From NCBI RefSeq assembly GCF_047663525.1, contig NC_092605.1, forward strand, positions 434,001 through 498,000: a DNA stretch of 64,000 nucleotides, in the 5' to 3' direction. This DNA comes from Anas platyrhynchos. Taxonomy: Eukaryota; Chordata; Aves; Anseriformes; Anatidae. The position numbers and the translations under genes were made by a program. This document shows positions 1-12,100 of this stretch, one piece after another (the stretch's first letter is position 1; every line of letters begins with the position of its first letter). The notes below the pieces were generated by a model that ran no database searches, was not told the DNA's origin, and saw only the letters and a list, made by a program, of their open reading frames with translations.

Positions 1-1405
1 CCAAGGTCCTCAAGCAGATTTAATTTGAGATTTTTGTGTTGATTTCCTCCTCTGGTTACTGTACTCTGCCTGTGGAGAGCCGGCCGGCTTCGGGGCTGGC
101 TTCGATGCTACCTGAATTCCAAGATGCTTAGGGGCTTGCCGAAGGCATCCGGAGCCCCTTGTAAAAGATACCAGCCCCTAACCTGCAGCTTTCTCTGGCC
201 TCCAGCTGTCCTCCTCCACCTCACGCTGGGCTCACAGGTCACTTATTCTCCTTCCATCTCTGTCCCTGGCGCGCTGCGTACTCAGGCTCGCTGGGGTCTG
301 GCGTATGGCAGGGCAGAGCCGAGTAGCTGTGTTGTCAGTAGCGGCAGCGCCAGTTCTCTGCTCCCTTCTGCGAACCAAAGGCTCACAGCTGCTGGAGCAG
401 GCCAAGGGGAGAATGAAGGAGACTTGGTGCTGACCTTGTGCCTCGAGACAGGTGGCCCCAGTTCAACACCAGGTAGTTCAGCACCTTCTGGCAGCTGGCT
501 GCTGCTGCTTTGGCACACTTTGCCTGTTCCTGGCTCCCTGGTGGGAGGGCTTAATTTGTACCCGGGCTGCTAATGCCTGGGACTCATCAGTGCTGCCAAA
601 GCTCTTGGGTCCATATCCGATGCCGGATTTTCCTTGTGCTTAGATTGGGCCAGGTCCCTGCGGTGCTGACGATGAAGCTGCTCCTCTCTCCCTGCAGGTG
701 GAGGGAGAGGAGGGCACCAGCACTGGCCCCAGCCCCAAGCATCCTGGAGGTGCTCGGAGGGGGAGCGCTGGGCTGCTCTCAGCTCCCCCCAGCCTCAGTG
801 CGCTGGCAGCAATGCAGAAGGTGGCGGAAGGGGGCTGGGGGGGCTGGCGCTGACTTTGTGGAAAGAAGCTTATTTCCATCCTTGCCTGAGCGATGCCTCA
901 CTGTTCTAGCACTAACACAGCTTTCCAGACACGCACCCTTTGAAGAGACCTGGCCTCCACAGCTGGCAGAAGCGCTGCAGTGTGGCAGCTGTGGTGAGCA
1001 GGTCTGACTCGCTGTGGGCATTGGCTTCCCTGGCAAGGCTCAGGTTCCTTCTGCCTAACCACCTCTGCGCAAGGGAGAGTGACTGCACCCTCAGCCGTGC
1101 GGGCAGAGAGCTGCGTGGCCGCGGGGCTGCTCGCTGTCCCTGGGACACGCGGGGAGCTGTGGGAGCCGCCTGCTGCCTGCCTGAGCTCAGAGAGCTGGTG
1201 GGAGGGGGCTGCTGGGGCTCTGCCCAGCACGAGTGGGCTTCGTGGCGGATGCAGGGTGCAGGGGAGTTGTGGTTGCTGTTAACTTTCCTTTGTTGTCATT
1301 GAGCTATACTGTTCCCTTTTTTTTTCTTTTTTTTTTCTTTTTTTTCTTTTTTTTCTGTTGTCTGTCACTTGAGGAGTGTTGTAAATAAAAGCTTGTGTCC
1401 TTTTG
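1..1405 (+). other. 3' UTR and polyadenylation site of a + strand gene, probably MCRIP1
   Basis: A canonical AATAAA lies at 1384-1389 on the + strand, after a long T-rich stretch (1317-1356) and before a GT-rich segment. This is a normal 3' end of a rightward gene. No ORF in the first 1.4 kb resembles a known protein. One frame ends in TAA at about position 23 and could be the tail of a coding exon, but that cannot be decided here. In human, the gene convergent with and next to GCGR is MCRIP1, so by synteny this is most likely its 3' UTR. The identity is inferred from gene order only. Confidence 0.5.
1384..1389 (+). terminator. Poly(A) signal AATAAA of the leftmost + strand gene
   Basis: Exact AATAAA hexamer followed within 20 bases by a GT/T-rich element. 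It fits cleavage near 1400-1405. Confidence 0.7.
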
Positions 1406-1409
1406 AGTC

Positions 1410-2990
1410 TGCCTCTGCGTGGCTCTGCCTGCTCCTCTCGTTGCACACCGCAGCATCCGTCAGCTCGGGGGCCGTGGCTGCCAGACACGCTGCTGCCTGC
1501 TGCCCTCCGGGGGCTTCTGTCGGGGCGGTGGCACCCGGCACGGCCCCTGCGTGCCCCTGGCAGTGCTGGTGCCTGGTGCTGGGGAGAGGCCTCGGCCACG
1601 TCGCTGCCGTGGGCGCTGGACCTGGTGCACGGGGCCGTGCCCTGCTGAGCCCTCGCTGCTCTGCCCGCCTGTGCCTGCAGCCTGTCTGGTGTAGCGCCCT
1701 TGTTCTTCCCTTTTTTAGAGTTCAGAACTTTTCCTGTTTTGTCGCTCAAACCCTGCGCTTCCCATTTTAGACTTGAGTGCTGACAATAAGCGGCAGGGTT
1801 TTCCATGCCCCTTCAGACAAGTCCTGAGGACAAGTAAGGTGGAGAACAGAATCCACCTCTTTTATTTATTTATTTTCCAGAAGGGGTCTTGCTCCCGCAC
1901 TTGCTTGGGGCTCTTAATTTCACTGCGAGCTGGTAGCACAATGCCCTTGGGCTCTGGCAGCCCTCCTGTGAGCCAGCATCCTAGAAGCTGCTGCTAGACC
2001 AAAGATTTAAATGTTGAGACTATTAATACACTCGTATCCTTTTCCCTCCCCTGCTTTAATGGCATTTAAACTATACTTAGCATTGCTAGAATTTCTCCTC
2101 AAGTGCACCTCCGTGCTGCGGAGTGACCCTGTTTACCTCCCATCTCCAAAACATCGCCGAGGAGGGCGCGTGCCAGCTGTGTTGGCCGCGTGGTGCCCGG
2201 GGCCCTGCTCCACCCCAGGCCCTGCAGGAGGTGCCCTCTGCCGGGAGCGGCAGCGAAGGATTTAGGGTCACTGCCCTCACGGCCCGTCTCCCTTGGCCTT
2301 TCCTGCCGGGTGGGCCTTTCCCTGGAGCTTCTCAGGGCTGTTTGTGAGCAGCAGCACTTCCAGCGCTTCTCAGGGGCTTGTGCGATGTGCTGGAGGCTTC
2401 AGCCCCATGTCCCAGGAGCACGGCAGCCGAGCGGGCTTGCCCTGGCTCTGGGGGCCCCAAACATGCACAGAGCTGCCTTCTCCTGCACTGTGTGCGTTGT
2501 CCTGCATTGTCCTGCCTCGAGTGCCTGCAGGGGAGGCGAGGGGCTCTGCTGGTGGTCTGCTGGGTGCTGCAGCTGATGGGTGTGCGCTGGGCAGAGGGGG
2601 GGAGGCAGGGAGCGCCTGTGCTGGCTCTGGGCTTTGCTGCTCGGCTGACCCCTGCCAGCAGCACGAGGCTGGGCTGTGGCTGTGCCCCCGTTCCACCGTC
2701 ATGGAGCTGAGAGAGCCCGAGGCAAGGCACAGGGGTCTGCGGGGAGTGTGTGTGCAGGCGGGTGGGTCGGCCCCATGCCTGCACGTGGGCCCCTGCTGCC
2801 AGCGGCGTGTGGAGACCCCGGGCAGCAGCGAGCAGAGACCCCGGGCAGCACCGTGCTGCCATCATCCCCACGGCCATGGGGAGCTGCTGCCCGCTGCTGT
2901 GCGGGGCTCTGGCAGCCCAGCCCGACGGCCTCTGCCTTGTTTTTCTCTTGGCTCGGGCGCTGTGGAGCTGGAGGCGAGGCGGTCACTCAG
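1410..2990. other. Intergenic stretch without a recognised gene
   Basis: It contains a short TTTA-type run (about 1859-1876) and otherwise GC-rich sequence. Its ORFs are short, overlapping and low-complexity, and I recognise no coding exon. Confidence 0.5.
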
Positions 2991-2992
2991 GC

Positions 2993-3360
2993 AGGCTCTA
3001 ATGAAATGTCATACAAAAATGATTTTATAAACAGGCGATTTTTATAAAGACTAATAACAAACCACGGGGTGACCGCGGTGAAACAGCAGAAAGGAAGTGT
3101 GAAGTTCAGGCTCGGGGGGAGCCCCTGCGAAGGGGGGAGGCCGGAGGCAGTGAGACCGGGCTGTTTACCTATAAAAACCGGACCTGGCCACGGTTTATTT
3201 TCGCCGTGACTCGGATGCGGTTTTTATCATTAGATTAAGTTGTGGGAGGAGGAGAGGTATGTGTTGTATCATTGAATTAAGTAGTGGGAAGAGAGAATGG
3301 TAACGGGCAGAATCTACTTAGAAGACCAATTTGTGGTCTCCAATTACCTTGATGAAGCAG
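2993..3360. promoter_or_regulatory. AT-rich island with a locally duplicated motif, candidate regulatory element
   Basis: The sequence falls abruptly from very GC-rich to AT-rich at 2993-3060 and again at 3190-3360. A 31-base unit at 3225-3255 recurs at 3267-3297 with few differences. Both copies start TATCATT and continue into ATTAAG and GTGGGA, so each carries a GATA-type core (TGATA on the - strand). Homeobox-like ATTA and TTTATAAA words are frequent. Such islands in a GC-rich background are often conserved noncoding elements. Function is inferred only. Confidence 0.35.
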
Positions 3361-5390
3361 GAGGATTGCTGCGGGCGGGCGGCGGCCAAGCGCCACGGCC
3401 TCACGGGCACCGGGGGGCTGCCCGCCGTGACCCGGGGAGGGGGGCACCCCGCGGGTACCGCTCCCAGGTTGCAGTTTCTCCCCTGTCTTCTGTCTCTGCT
3501 GCTCGCTCCTCTCCGTAGCAGCGGCGCTCAGCCCCGCTCAAACAGCCGGCTCTCCCCGGGGTGCCGGGGCCGTGTCTGGGGGCTCGCCCAGCGCTGGTGC
3601 CGCGGTGGCGGCTGCCGGGGCGCCCGTGGGTGGGCGAGCGGCGCGGGGCCAGCACGGAACGTCCCCGTCCAGTGCTGCCATGGGAACCCGCAGGCGCCAG
3701 CGGCCGCATCGCTGCGCTGCTCTGCCCACAAATGTCAGCCCCGTCGGGCTGGGGGCTGTGTGTACTGGGTGGGGGCTGCGGGTACCGGACCCGGCAGAGT
3801 GGTGGGCGAGTGGGTGCGTGTGGGTGAGCGTGGCTGTGAGTGCGTGTGCAGCATGGATGTGTTCAGGTGTGTGTCTGTGTGTGTGTGTCTGTGTGTGTGT
3901 GTGTGTGTCTCTGTACTCTGTGTACCTGTGCCTCTGTGTGTGTGTGAGCGCTATGGGGGGTGCGTGTGTGGGGTCTGAGTGTCAGGACCCTGTGTGCACA
4001 CAGGCAGCTCTGCTGGCCCCCGGCTCTGGGGACAGGGGGTGCTGCTGGGTGCCCGCATTGCCACAGGGCCCCCATGGGCTGGGGGTGCCTTGGGGTGCTG
4101 GGGGAGCCGCAGCCACCGCATGGTGCCAGTGGAATCCTGCCGGTGGGGGGGTGCCGGGGTCCCCAAGTCCCCAGTGCTGTGGGGCCAGCCTGGCCCCATC
4201 AGGGTGTCGTGGTGTTGTGAGGGGATGGCGGGGGGGACAGGGGGGAGTTGCCATGGCAATGCTGGAGCAACAGGCACTGAGCCCGGCGCCGCGTGATGAC
4301 CATATTTACCTTCCCAGAAACCGCCTCGTGCTCCAGCAATTTGCTTCAATTAGGCTTGTTACCGCGTCAGGAGGCCACGGTGGCGGCCACAGCCAAGGGG
4401 GCGAGCAGCTCGTGTCTGCTTAGGGGCTGCCCTGGCTGGCGTAGGACCACAGCTCTGGGTAGGGTTCATCCCCATCCCCATCCTCACCCCATCCCCGGCC
4501 TTGTCCCCATCCCCACGTGGCCCCATGGCACCACTCCCCCATGGGCACTGCCGCCCCGGCACCGGGGTCTTGCAGCCCGGCCGCCCCGGCCATCACAGCT
4601 CGGGCCTCACGGCCCCCAGTTGGCGCTGGAGTGGCCACACGGTGGGCAAGCAGAGCAGGGCCCAGCTGGGGCAGCCGGGAACTTGTGAAGTAAACAGAGG
4701 AAAATTACTGCGTGCCCGGCACGCCGCTGCTGCCAGGAGCCAAGCACCACACAGCCGGGGCCCATGCCATGGGCAGGCCCTCCCCACCGCGCGCCAGGCC
4801 CCTGCCCTCACCGTGCCCAGGGCTGGCTCCCGGCAGGCTCAGGCAGGGCTGGGGCCAGGGCCATGGGGGCGATGCTCGGCTGGGGGGGGTCTGTGGGCTG
4901 CGTGGGGCTGAGGATGGCTGCTGGGGCACGGCACCGAGCGTCGCCTCCTCGGCACGCCCCACGTGCTGGGTGTGTGTGGGTCCTGCAGCGTGCCCGGGGC
5001 TCGCGGGGCCGTGGAGGTGTCTGAAGCCGGCTGCCTGTCCCAGTGCCCCCCGTCAGCAGGGTGCACCCCCGGCGTGGGGCCATGACTGCGGCTAATCCCC
5101 GCACAAAGCGGTTGTGGTTCCTAAAGCCGCGGCATCCGGGCTTAGCGCTCATGTGCGAGGCACAAGCCTCTTAGGGTGCCGGCCCCCCGCGCTGCTCCAT
5201 GCGCTGGCTGCCTCTGGTCCGATCTGCGGGGCCGTGCGGGCGCCACTCCCGGACCCTGGGTGTGGAACCCCCCGCGGCCCCATGCCCCACGGCCCCGTGC
5301 CCCGCAGTGCTCGTGGTGCTCAGCGCCGGCAGCGGCCACCGCAGGCTTGTGCCGTCTCCCAGGAGAGCGCGGGTGCCCAGGGGGCAGATC
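3361..5390. other. GC-rich intergenic DNA without a recognised gene
   Basis: No coding exon or RNA gene is recognised. The only structured feature is a GT microsatellite at 3866-3945. The long ORFs here are compositional artefacts of high GC. Confidence 0.5.
3866..3945. repeat. (GT)n microsatellite, interrupted
   Basis: Runs of GT dinucleotides interrupted by CT and AC steps. Confidence 0.85.
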
Positions 5391-5397
5391 CAAATGA

Positions 5398-5403
5398 TTT
5401 AAT
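5398..5403 (-). terminator. GCGR: Possible GCGR poly(A) signal (ATTAAA)
   Basis: ATTAAA reads on the - strand about 660 bases after the GCGR stop codon, and I saw no AATAAA on that strand in between. It is the best available candidate for the GCGR 3' end. Confidence 0.4.
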
Positions 5404-5710
5404 TAAGGGCTCCTGGCGGTGTGAGGACAGAGCTGATTAGCAGCCAGAGGAGAACATGTGCTGCTGAGGGGGGGCTGCAGCCCACAGCCCCCTCAGCTCT
5501 GCCTCGCTCACCTGCGTGGGGCTGGAGGGCAGGCGGCGTGGCAGCTCCTGGTGCTGCGATGGGCCCCATCCCGCTCTCAGGGCTGTGCCCAGCACCTGGG
5601 GGTGCTCAGGGGCATGCTCTGGGGCCGCAGTGTCCCTGGTCCCCCCAACCCCGTTCCCCACAGAGAGGCTCACTCAGAGCTGGCCCTGCAGCCCGGCACG
5701 GGCCCACACC

Positions 5711-5752
5711 TATTTACACAATTACGACAGATAAATTACACCATTGCGCAAA
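5711..5752. promoter_or_regulatory. Cluster of FOX-, GATA- and C/EBP-like sites just 3' of GCGR coding sequence
   Basis: An AT-rich patch holds TATTTACA (FOXA-like) at 5711-5718, AGATAA (GATA-like) at about 5729-5734 and ATTGCGCAAA at 5743-5752. The last differs at one base from the C/EBP palindrome ATTGCGCAAT. These are factors typical of hepatocytes, where GCGR acts. The patch lies within or just past the GCGR 3' UTR. Motif matches are seen; enhancer activity is inferred. Confidence 0.35.
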
Positions 5753-6065
5753 GGGTCTCGCAGGCGCACAAGAGCAGCACCACAGGATGAACCCCCCCCA
5801 CCCCCCCCACCCCCCCAGATCCCCCAGCCCCACAGGTCTCCCCTCAGCCCCTGGCCCCCTCCCACAGAGGTCCAGGCCCCGCTTGCCTGCCCCAGGCGCT
5901 TCCACTGTCCCACACGACCCCAGCCTGTCGCAGCGTCCTCGCCGGGCAGGCAGGGCCCCGTGCAGCACCGGGGGGCGGCCGGACGGGGGGGCAGGCAGTG
6001 GCCGCCGCAGCGGGCTCAGTCTGCCGCAGAAGGGCCAGTGCAGCCCTCCCGGTCCATCCACAGGC

Positions 6066-6792
6066 TCAGAAGTGGCTCTCGGCCGTGGTCTCGGGGAACT
6101 CATAGCAGTGGTGCCGGTCCCCCAGGGCGAGGTGCTCGGCGGTGCCGTGGCCGCTCCTCTCGAGGTAGTGGGTGGGGGGCCGCGAGGCGGCCGGGCTGCG
6201 CCCCAGCCCGTTGGCACAGCCGCTCACCAGCTGGTGCTTCTCGCAGGCGCTGCCGGTGCCGTTGCGGGCGCTGGGCGCGTGGCTGTAGGTGTGCTTGTAC
6301 TCCTCCGCCAGGTCCTTCCCCAGCTTCCAGCGCTGCCACCTCTTCAGCAGCTCCGACTGCACCTGGGGGCGGCCGCCATCAGCCTGGTCCTGTGCCCGCG
6401 GCCCCCCAGGCCCCCAGCTGCCTGCTCCCCGCCCAGCTGCTCACCTCCTTGTTGACGAAGCAGTAGAGAATGGCCACCAGCATCCCCTGGGCGGAGGCAG
6501 GAGAGGTGTGAGAGGTGCGCAGGTGATCCCCAGCCCTGGCCCTGGTCCGGTCCCTCCCAGCAGGGAGGGTCCCCGTGGCCGGTCCCGGCTGAGCTGGGCT
6601 CACCTGGAAGGAGCTCAGGAAGAGGTCGAAGAAGAGCTTGACGTAGCGCAGGGTGCCCTGGGCGTGCTCGTCCGTGACAAAGGCGAAGACAACCTCATGG
6701 ATGCCCAACAGGGGGATCAGCGTCAGCGTGGACTTGGCCAGCCTGCTTGGAGGGGCCAGCGTCAGCGCCGGGGCCAGGGGCTGTGCGCACAA

Positions 6793-6823
<31 letters not shown>

Positions 6824-9163
6824 CACACGCGCGCGCGCGCACACACACGCACACGCACACACACACACTCACACACGCACACATATTCACACGCACACAC
6901 CCCAAACCAGCACGTGCACTGTGCACAGACAGTGCGGGGCCGGGGCTGCACCCAGCGCCCACCTGAACTTGTAGTCCGTGTAGCGCATCTGGTGCGCACG
7001 GAGCTTGGAGATGAGGATCTGGATGATGCGGATGAAGATGAAGAAGTTGATCTGCAGCAGAGCAGAGTGAGCCCGTGAGGGGCCAGCAGGGTGGCGGCAG
7101 GGACAGGGCGGCCAGCATTGTCCCCTGCCCAGGGCTGAGCAGAGGCAGAGCTGCGGGCTGGGGACTCACCAGGATGGCCAGGAACACGGGGAAGCGGAGG
7201 ATCCACCAGAAGCCCATGTTGTTGTTGGTGCTCCAGCACCTGTGGAGGAGGGGGACGGGGACTGCTGGGCAGCCCCTGGCCAGGGTGGCTGCTGGAGCCC
7301 AGCGTGGTGTCGGCAGACGCAGCCCAGCCAGCGCTGCAGCCCTGCTCCGTGCTCCCCGCACGTGGATGGCAGCGCAGAGCCTCCCCGGGGCTGTCCCCCC
7401 ATGGCATGTCCCACGCACGCCTGCCCATGACCCACACCCCCACATGCCCCTTGTGGTGCCATGCACAGGCTGTACTCACTGGATGTTTTCGTAGAGGAAC
7501 TTCACAACGACCCAGGGGATGAGAAATAGCATGGGTGCCCCTGGGGGGGAGGCAGGGAGGGGCAGGTGAGGCACGGCACGGGCTCGGGGGTGAGGACGGG
7601 GCACCAGCCCGCCGCAGCCTGCGCCTGCCTGCACTCACCCCAGCCGATGCACAGGTAGAGGGTGAAGTAGCTCCGCTCGGAGAAGACGGCCACCACCAGG
7701 AGGTTGTGCAGGTAGATGCCCTCCACCAGCAGCCAGCAGTAGTTGGCCACGGTGCCGTACTGCATGAAGACCGTGGCCGCCCGGCAGCCTGCGGCAGCCT
7801 GCGGGCAGGGGTCAGGGGCTGCCGGCCCCCCGTGCCCCCGCGGCCCCCCTGGCCCCCCACTCACCTCGTCGCTCAGCCAGATGCGCACGTTGTAGTCATC
7901 GATCTTGTCGCTGTAGTGCGTCTTCAGCAGGGCGTCGATGACCAGCACGGAGACGCCCTTCAGGATGAAGGAGGCGAAGAGGTTCATGTGGATGTAGTTC
8001 CTCATGCAGTGCAGCTTGCTGGGGAGGCAGCGGCTCGCTGTCAGTGCTCTGCCCCGCGCCGCCCCTGCCCGCCCCTGCCCGCGCCCCTACCTGAAGCCCA
8101 GCAGCACGGCCAGGGCGAGCAGCAGCGCGCACAGCGACACCGAGTAGCCCACCGTGTACATCACCTTGAAGCTGCCGTAGGTCTTGGCAAACTTTTCCTG
8201 GGAGAGAAGGCGCGGGTGAGGGTGGGGTGTAGGGATGTAGAGCACGGGGTGGGGGGGCTGCTCGGAGCCCCCTGCCAGCCCTGCCCACCTGCGCCTCCAG
8301 GTCCTCGGCGTCGATCTGGCACTGGGTGGCATCCCGCAGGGACTGCCCCTTGGGGCCCGTCACCCACTCCCCGTCCGGCCCGCAAGTCTTGAAGACGTAC
8401 CTGTGCCTCACTGTGCAGAGAGGGGGGACACGGGGCTGCTGCGGGCCCCCAGCCGCGGCCGGGCTCCGCGCGCCGGCCCAGGGGAGGTGGCCGGAGCCGC
8501 GTGCACGGCACACGAGCACCACGCACAGAGCTGCGCACCCTGCCCCACGCGCCTGGCCCTGCCCCATGCCGTGCCCTCACCTTTCTGGTACCAGGGCAGG
8601 AACCAGGGGCAGGAGACGTTGATGGTGGTGTTGGGCAGCGCGTCGGGCCAGCAGGAGAACTTGTCAAAGGTTCGGTTACAGACCAGCTCTGCGGAGGGGT
8701 GGGACATGGTGGGACTTTCCAGGATGACCCACAGAGGCTCCCCGCTGTCCCCCTGTGCCCGCCCTCTTGGGGTCCCCATCCCGGCCGGGGCAGCACGTGG
8801 GGCACCCGCTCTCACCCGTGGGCGCAGGCATCCGGCTCATGTTGCGGTGACATTCCTCCTTGTAGGCCTTCCAGTTCTCAAAGAGGGAATCTGTGATCTG
8901 GGCGGAGGGGCCCTGGGGACAGCACAGAGGTCACCGGGGCTGGGCAGGGGCAGGCGGCCACTGGCCCCGGGGTTCAAGGATGGCTGTGGGCAGGCATGGG
9001 CTGAAGAGCTGTGCCGTGCCGTGCCGTGCCGTGCCATGTGGGTGGCAGGGCTGGGCAGTGGCTGCTGCAGCATGGCATGGTGAGGGGCTCCTTGGGGGGT
9101 TCCCATCCTTACCTGGCAGCAGAGCAGCAGCAGCAGGAGGGTGAGGAGTCGTGGCTGGGACAT
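6066..9163 (-). CDS. GCGR: Glucagon receptor
   Basis: Class B G protein-coupled receptor for glucagon. It signals through Gs and cAMP, mainly in liver plasma membrane. Thirteen coding exons join in frame to 498 aa (human 477): 9163-9113, 8912-8816, 8688-8581, 8410-8289, 8197-8091, 8018-7865, 7798-7639, 7540-7480, 7239-7170, 7051-6963, 6742-6604, 6486-6445 and 6362-6066. A leucine-rich signal peptide fills exon 1. The extracellular hormone domain has conserved Cys and Trp (CNRTF, SCWPD, CPW) and several N-glycosylation sequons. Seven membrane segments follow, with near-identity to human at [14 protein letters not shown] and in the sixth and seventh helices ([13 protein letters not shown]). The start is ATG 9163. 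A strong acceptor at 9182 lies only 19 bases upstream, so a noncoding 5' exon must exist further right. The C-tail diverges from mammals. Confidence 0.97.
6791..6900. repeat. (CA)n microsatellite with an internal (CG)n run, GCGR intron 10
   Basis: CA/AC repeats fill most of the segment. An uninterrupted alternating CG tract occupies about 6828-6841. It lies between the coding exons at 6963-7051 and 6604-6742. Confidence 0.9.
9011..9035. repeat. Five tandem copies of GTGCC in GCGR intron 1
   Basis: Perfect pentamer repeat ending in a variant unit. It lies between the signal-peptide exon and the first ectodomain exon. Confidence 0.85.
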
Positions 9164-9189
9164 CCCTTCGCTGGGCCACAAGCTGCATA

Positions 9190-12100
9190 GGGAGCAGGGG
9201 GCCTGGCTTCCTACTGGCCCTCAGGAGCTCCTCTGCCCTGGGGGTGAGGGCCCTGGTGCCTGGGTGACCCTGAAGGAGAGGACGGGTCATGGGGACGCGT
9301 GGTGGGACCTGCCCCAGGGCACAACCCGGGGATGTGCTGCAGGGAGCAGCCCCCGCTCACACCGCCACACTCGTGGCCCCATCCTCTGTCAGCCCACCTG
9401 CCTCTGACTTTCACCTTCTTGTTTGTGCACTTTCCCAGCAGACTGCAGCCCTTGAGCACCTGCCATTTCCTACCCAGGATGTCTTTGTGACAGTGGCCAA
9501 GTCGCCTCTCTGCCTTCCTAGAGCACACCAAGCAGCCAGCGTGCCTCGGGCTGGCGTTTTCACCAGCCTTGAGCAAGAGGAGCACAGCCACACGCAGGAC
9601 GTGCCATCCCCTCCCTCCTACACCCCTGCCATGGGGTGCATGTGTTCAGCCTCCCCATGGCCACAGCCAGGGGCACAGCCTCCCTGCCACACAGCACTCA
9701 CAGACATGGGCCAGGCCCCCCTGTATTGGTGTTGGTGCTTGGCTTTGTGATGGTGCTGACCCCCGAGAGCCCAGGATCTCAAGAGGCAGCCAGGAACGCC
9801 CCTCACCTGAGCTGCCCCCTTCCCCTCTACCCCGTGGTGCTGTGGCTCTCAGCATCGCTGATTCTGGATCTACACCCAGGTTGGGTGCCTGTGGAGGTGC
9901 CCGGGCCCTTGGGACAGCCCTGGGGTGGCCACAGTGCCCAGAGCCAGCTCAGCCCATGGCTGGGGCACCCGGTCCCTCGCCCCATGGTCCCCCGGCCTCA
10001 GCACCCGCGGGGTTTTGAGGTGGCCGTGGAGGTGGCGGAGCCCGATCCGGCAGGGATGCTGCCAGCCCCGGGGTGGTTAACCATTAACCCGCAGGGATCC
10101 CCGGCTCACGGGGCTGCTCTGCTGCTGGCTCCGTTGCTCCCAGCCTGGGTGAGCAACGCGGAGCCTCATCTGACGCGGTGCCTGGGAGCTCACCCACAAA
10201 GCTCGGCGCACGAGGAGCCGTAATTCTCTCCATCCACCCTAAGCCGGTTACGGGGCTCCTGAGCGGGATTTCAGCCCCTCCGACAAGGGGCCGTTCTGTG
10301 GGCAGCCCCATGGCGTGGCCACGGGGCACGAGGGCAGCTGAGGTGGGGGCAGTGCCGCGGCCACTGCAGATGCTGCAGCACCACCGAGCCCCGGCCTCCC
10401 CCAGCAGCGGCAGGAGCGCTGTGCTCCTGTGCTCCCCGGCCCGCCGCCGCTCCCAGGGCTCGCCGCGCTGCTCGTGCCTATTTTTATCCCTGGGAAAGTC
10501 ATGTTTCCTCCGTGCAGACCCACTTGCCATGTCGCAACGGCTGCCTGAGAAGCTCATTAATCAGCCCATGGCGCTCCAGATGCGGCGCGGGGAGCCGGAC
10601 CTGCCGGCTCGCTGCCTTATTTAGGCAGCCCGGGACGGACGGCGCGGCCGCCGGGGACAGACGGACCCCGTGGCTGGGCTCTGGCAGCGGGGACCTGCCC
10701 CGGTGGGTGCCCACCAGCCACCTGCCTGCCCCAGCATCCCCGTCCCACAGCATCCCCACCTGCCCCCCTGTGCTGCCACCCGCGGCGTGGCCCCGCGGGG
10801 ACCTGCAGGTGCCCGGCCCTGCCCCGAGCATCCCCACACCGGGAGCAGCGACGTGCAGGCAGTGCGGCCCCTCTCCGGGCTGGGCAGGCAGCTCTGGGGC
10901 AGAGGTGCCTCTATTTTTAGCGGCCTGCAGTGGGATTTGGTGGTGGGGAGGCCTCTGCCCTAGACTCCCCTCCCTGGCTGGCAGCCGGTCCCCAGGCCCC
11001 GGGGCCCTGCTGCGGCCAAGCTGGGCAGACTGCACTGGGTGAGGGGTTCTGGCGCACGGGGCCGGTCACGCTCCTCCGGCACGGGGCCCCCGCCGCACCC
11101 TGGCCCTGCAGCGGGCCCTGCCCAAGTCCTTTGCCCCAGCTGCCCGTGGAGCTGCGCTGACCCCGCTCCCCTCTGGGCTGCGGGGCGGGGGGACCCCACC
11201 GCTCGGTCACCCCACGCTGAGGTTTCTAGCAGGTGTACAGGCGTGCCAGAGGAACCAAGGGCTGGGTGTCCTGGCTCTGCAGGGTTAGGGAGCGATTCAG
11301 GAGGGGTGACAGCCCCACGGGGCCCCTGACAATGTGTTCCCCAGCCCCACCACCTGATGTCCCACCTGCCAGGCCCTGTGGGTGCCCGTTGTGCCGAGCC
11401 GTGGGCACCCAGCAGCTGCTGTTCAGGTGGGAGCATCAGCCGGGGGCTGCAGCCTCCGGAACAGGCTGTGCAGGGGACTTTTGCCCCATGTTGGCGTTGG
11501 GCAATGCAGCGTGTCCCTGTGTCACGGCCCTGCGGCTGCTGACCCCCGCAGAGGCCGGGCTGCAAACACCGAGCGCAGCAGCAGGGAGGTTTTGTGCCTA
11601 CAACTGGAGAGGAGGGAAGAGGGATCCGGCTCCGGAGGAAGCTGCACACCTGGGGATTTGGTGCCCCAGCCTGAGGGTGTGCAGCCCCTGCCGCTGGCCT
11701 GACGCCACCCTGCCCACCCCCTCGCCCCCCTGGGGCTGCCATCACATGGACAAGGCCACGAGCCCCACATCTGGGATCGCTGCGGCTCGTTGCTACATGG
11801 ATCAATGGCTTGGTGAAGCCTCCATGGGGACACTCATGGGCATCTGCAACGTGACCTGGCAGCGCTCTGGCACAGCCGCAGCCCCACACAAGCGCCGGGG
11901 AGGTTGGCGCAGCCACCTGAAGCCCGGTCCCTCTACACGGCTCTCACCCCCCTGATCCCAGGGGCTGGGGTGGGAGCGCGGCTTTCCGAGAGCTCAGGAG
12001 GCGGCGGTGGGGGCTGCTGCCCTCCAGGCGCAGGGATTAGCCCCCAGTGCGCTAATGCAGCGCTTTCCACGGCTGGCTTGGCTTTGAGCTCCAAGCTACA

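Noticed and set aside
1859-1876. Several AATAAA words on the - strand
   Set aside because: They are part of a TTTA run, and no - strand gene ends nearby; the GCGR stop is over 4 kb away.
6379-7860. 493-codon - strand ORF across GCGR
   Set aside because: It runs through introns and the CA repeat, and overlaps GCGR exons mostly in the wrong frame. The spliced gene explains the region.
9164-9181. Upstream GCGR start giving six extra residues (MWPSEG)
   Set aside because: The codon at 9181 is TTG, not ATG, and a splice acceptor lies at 9182. ATG 9163 is the start.
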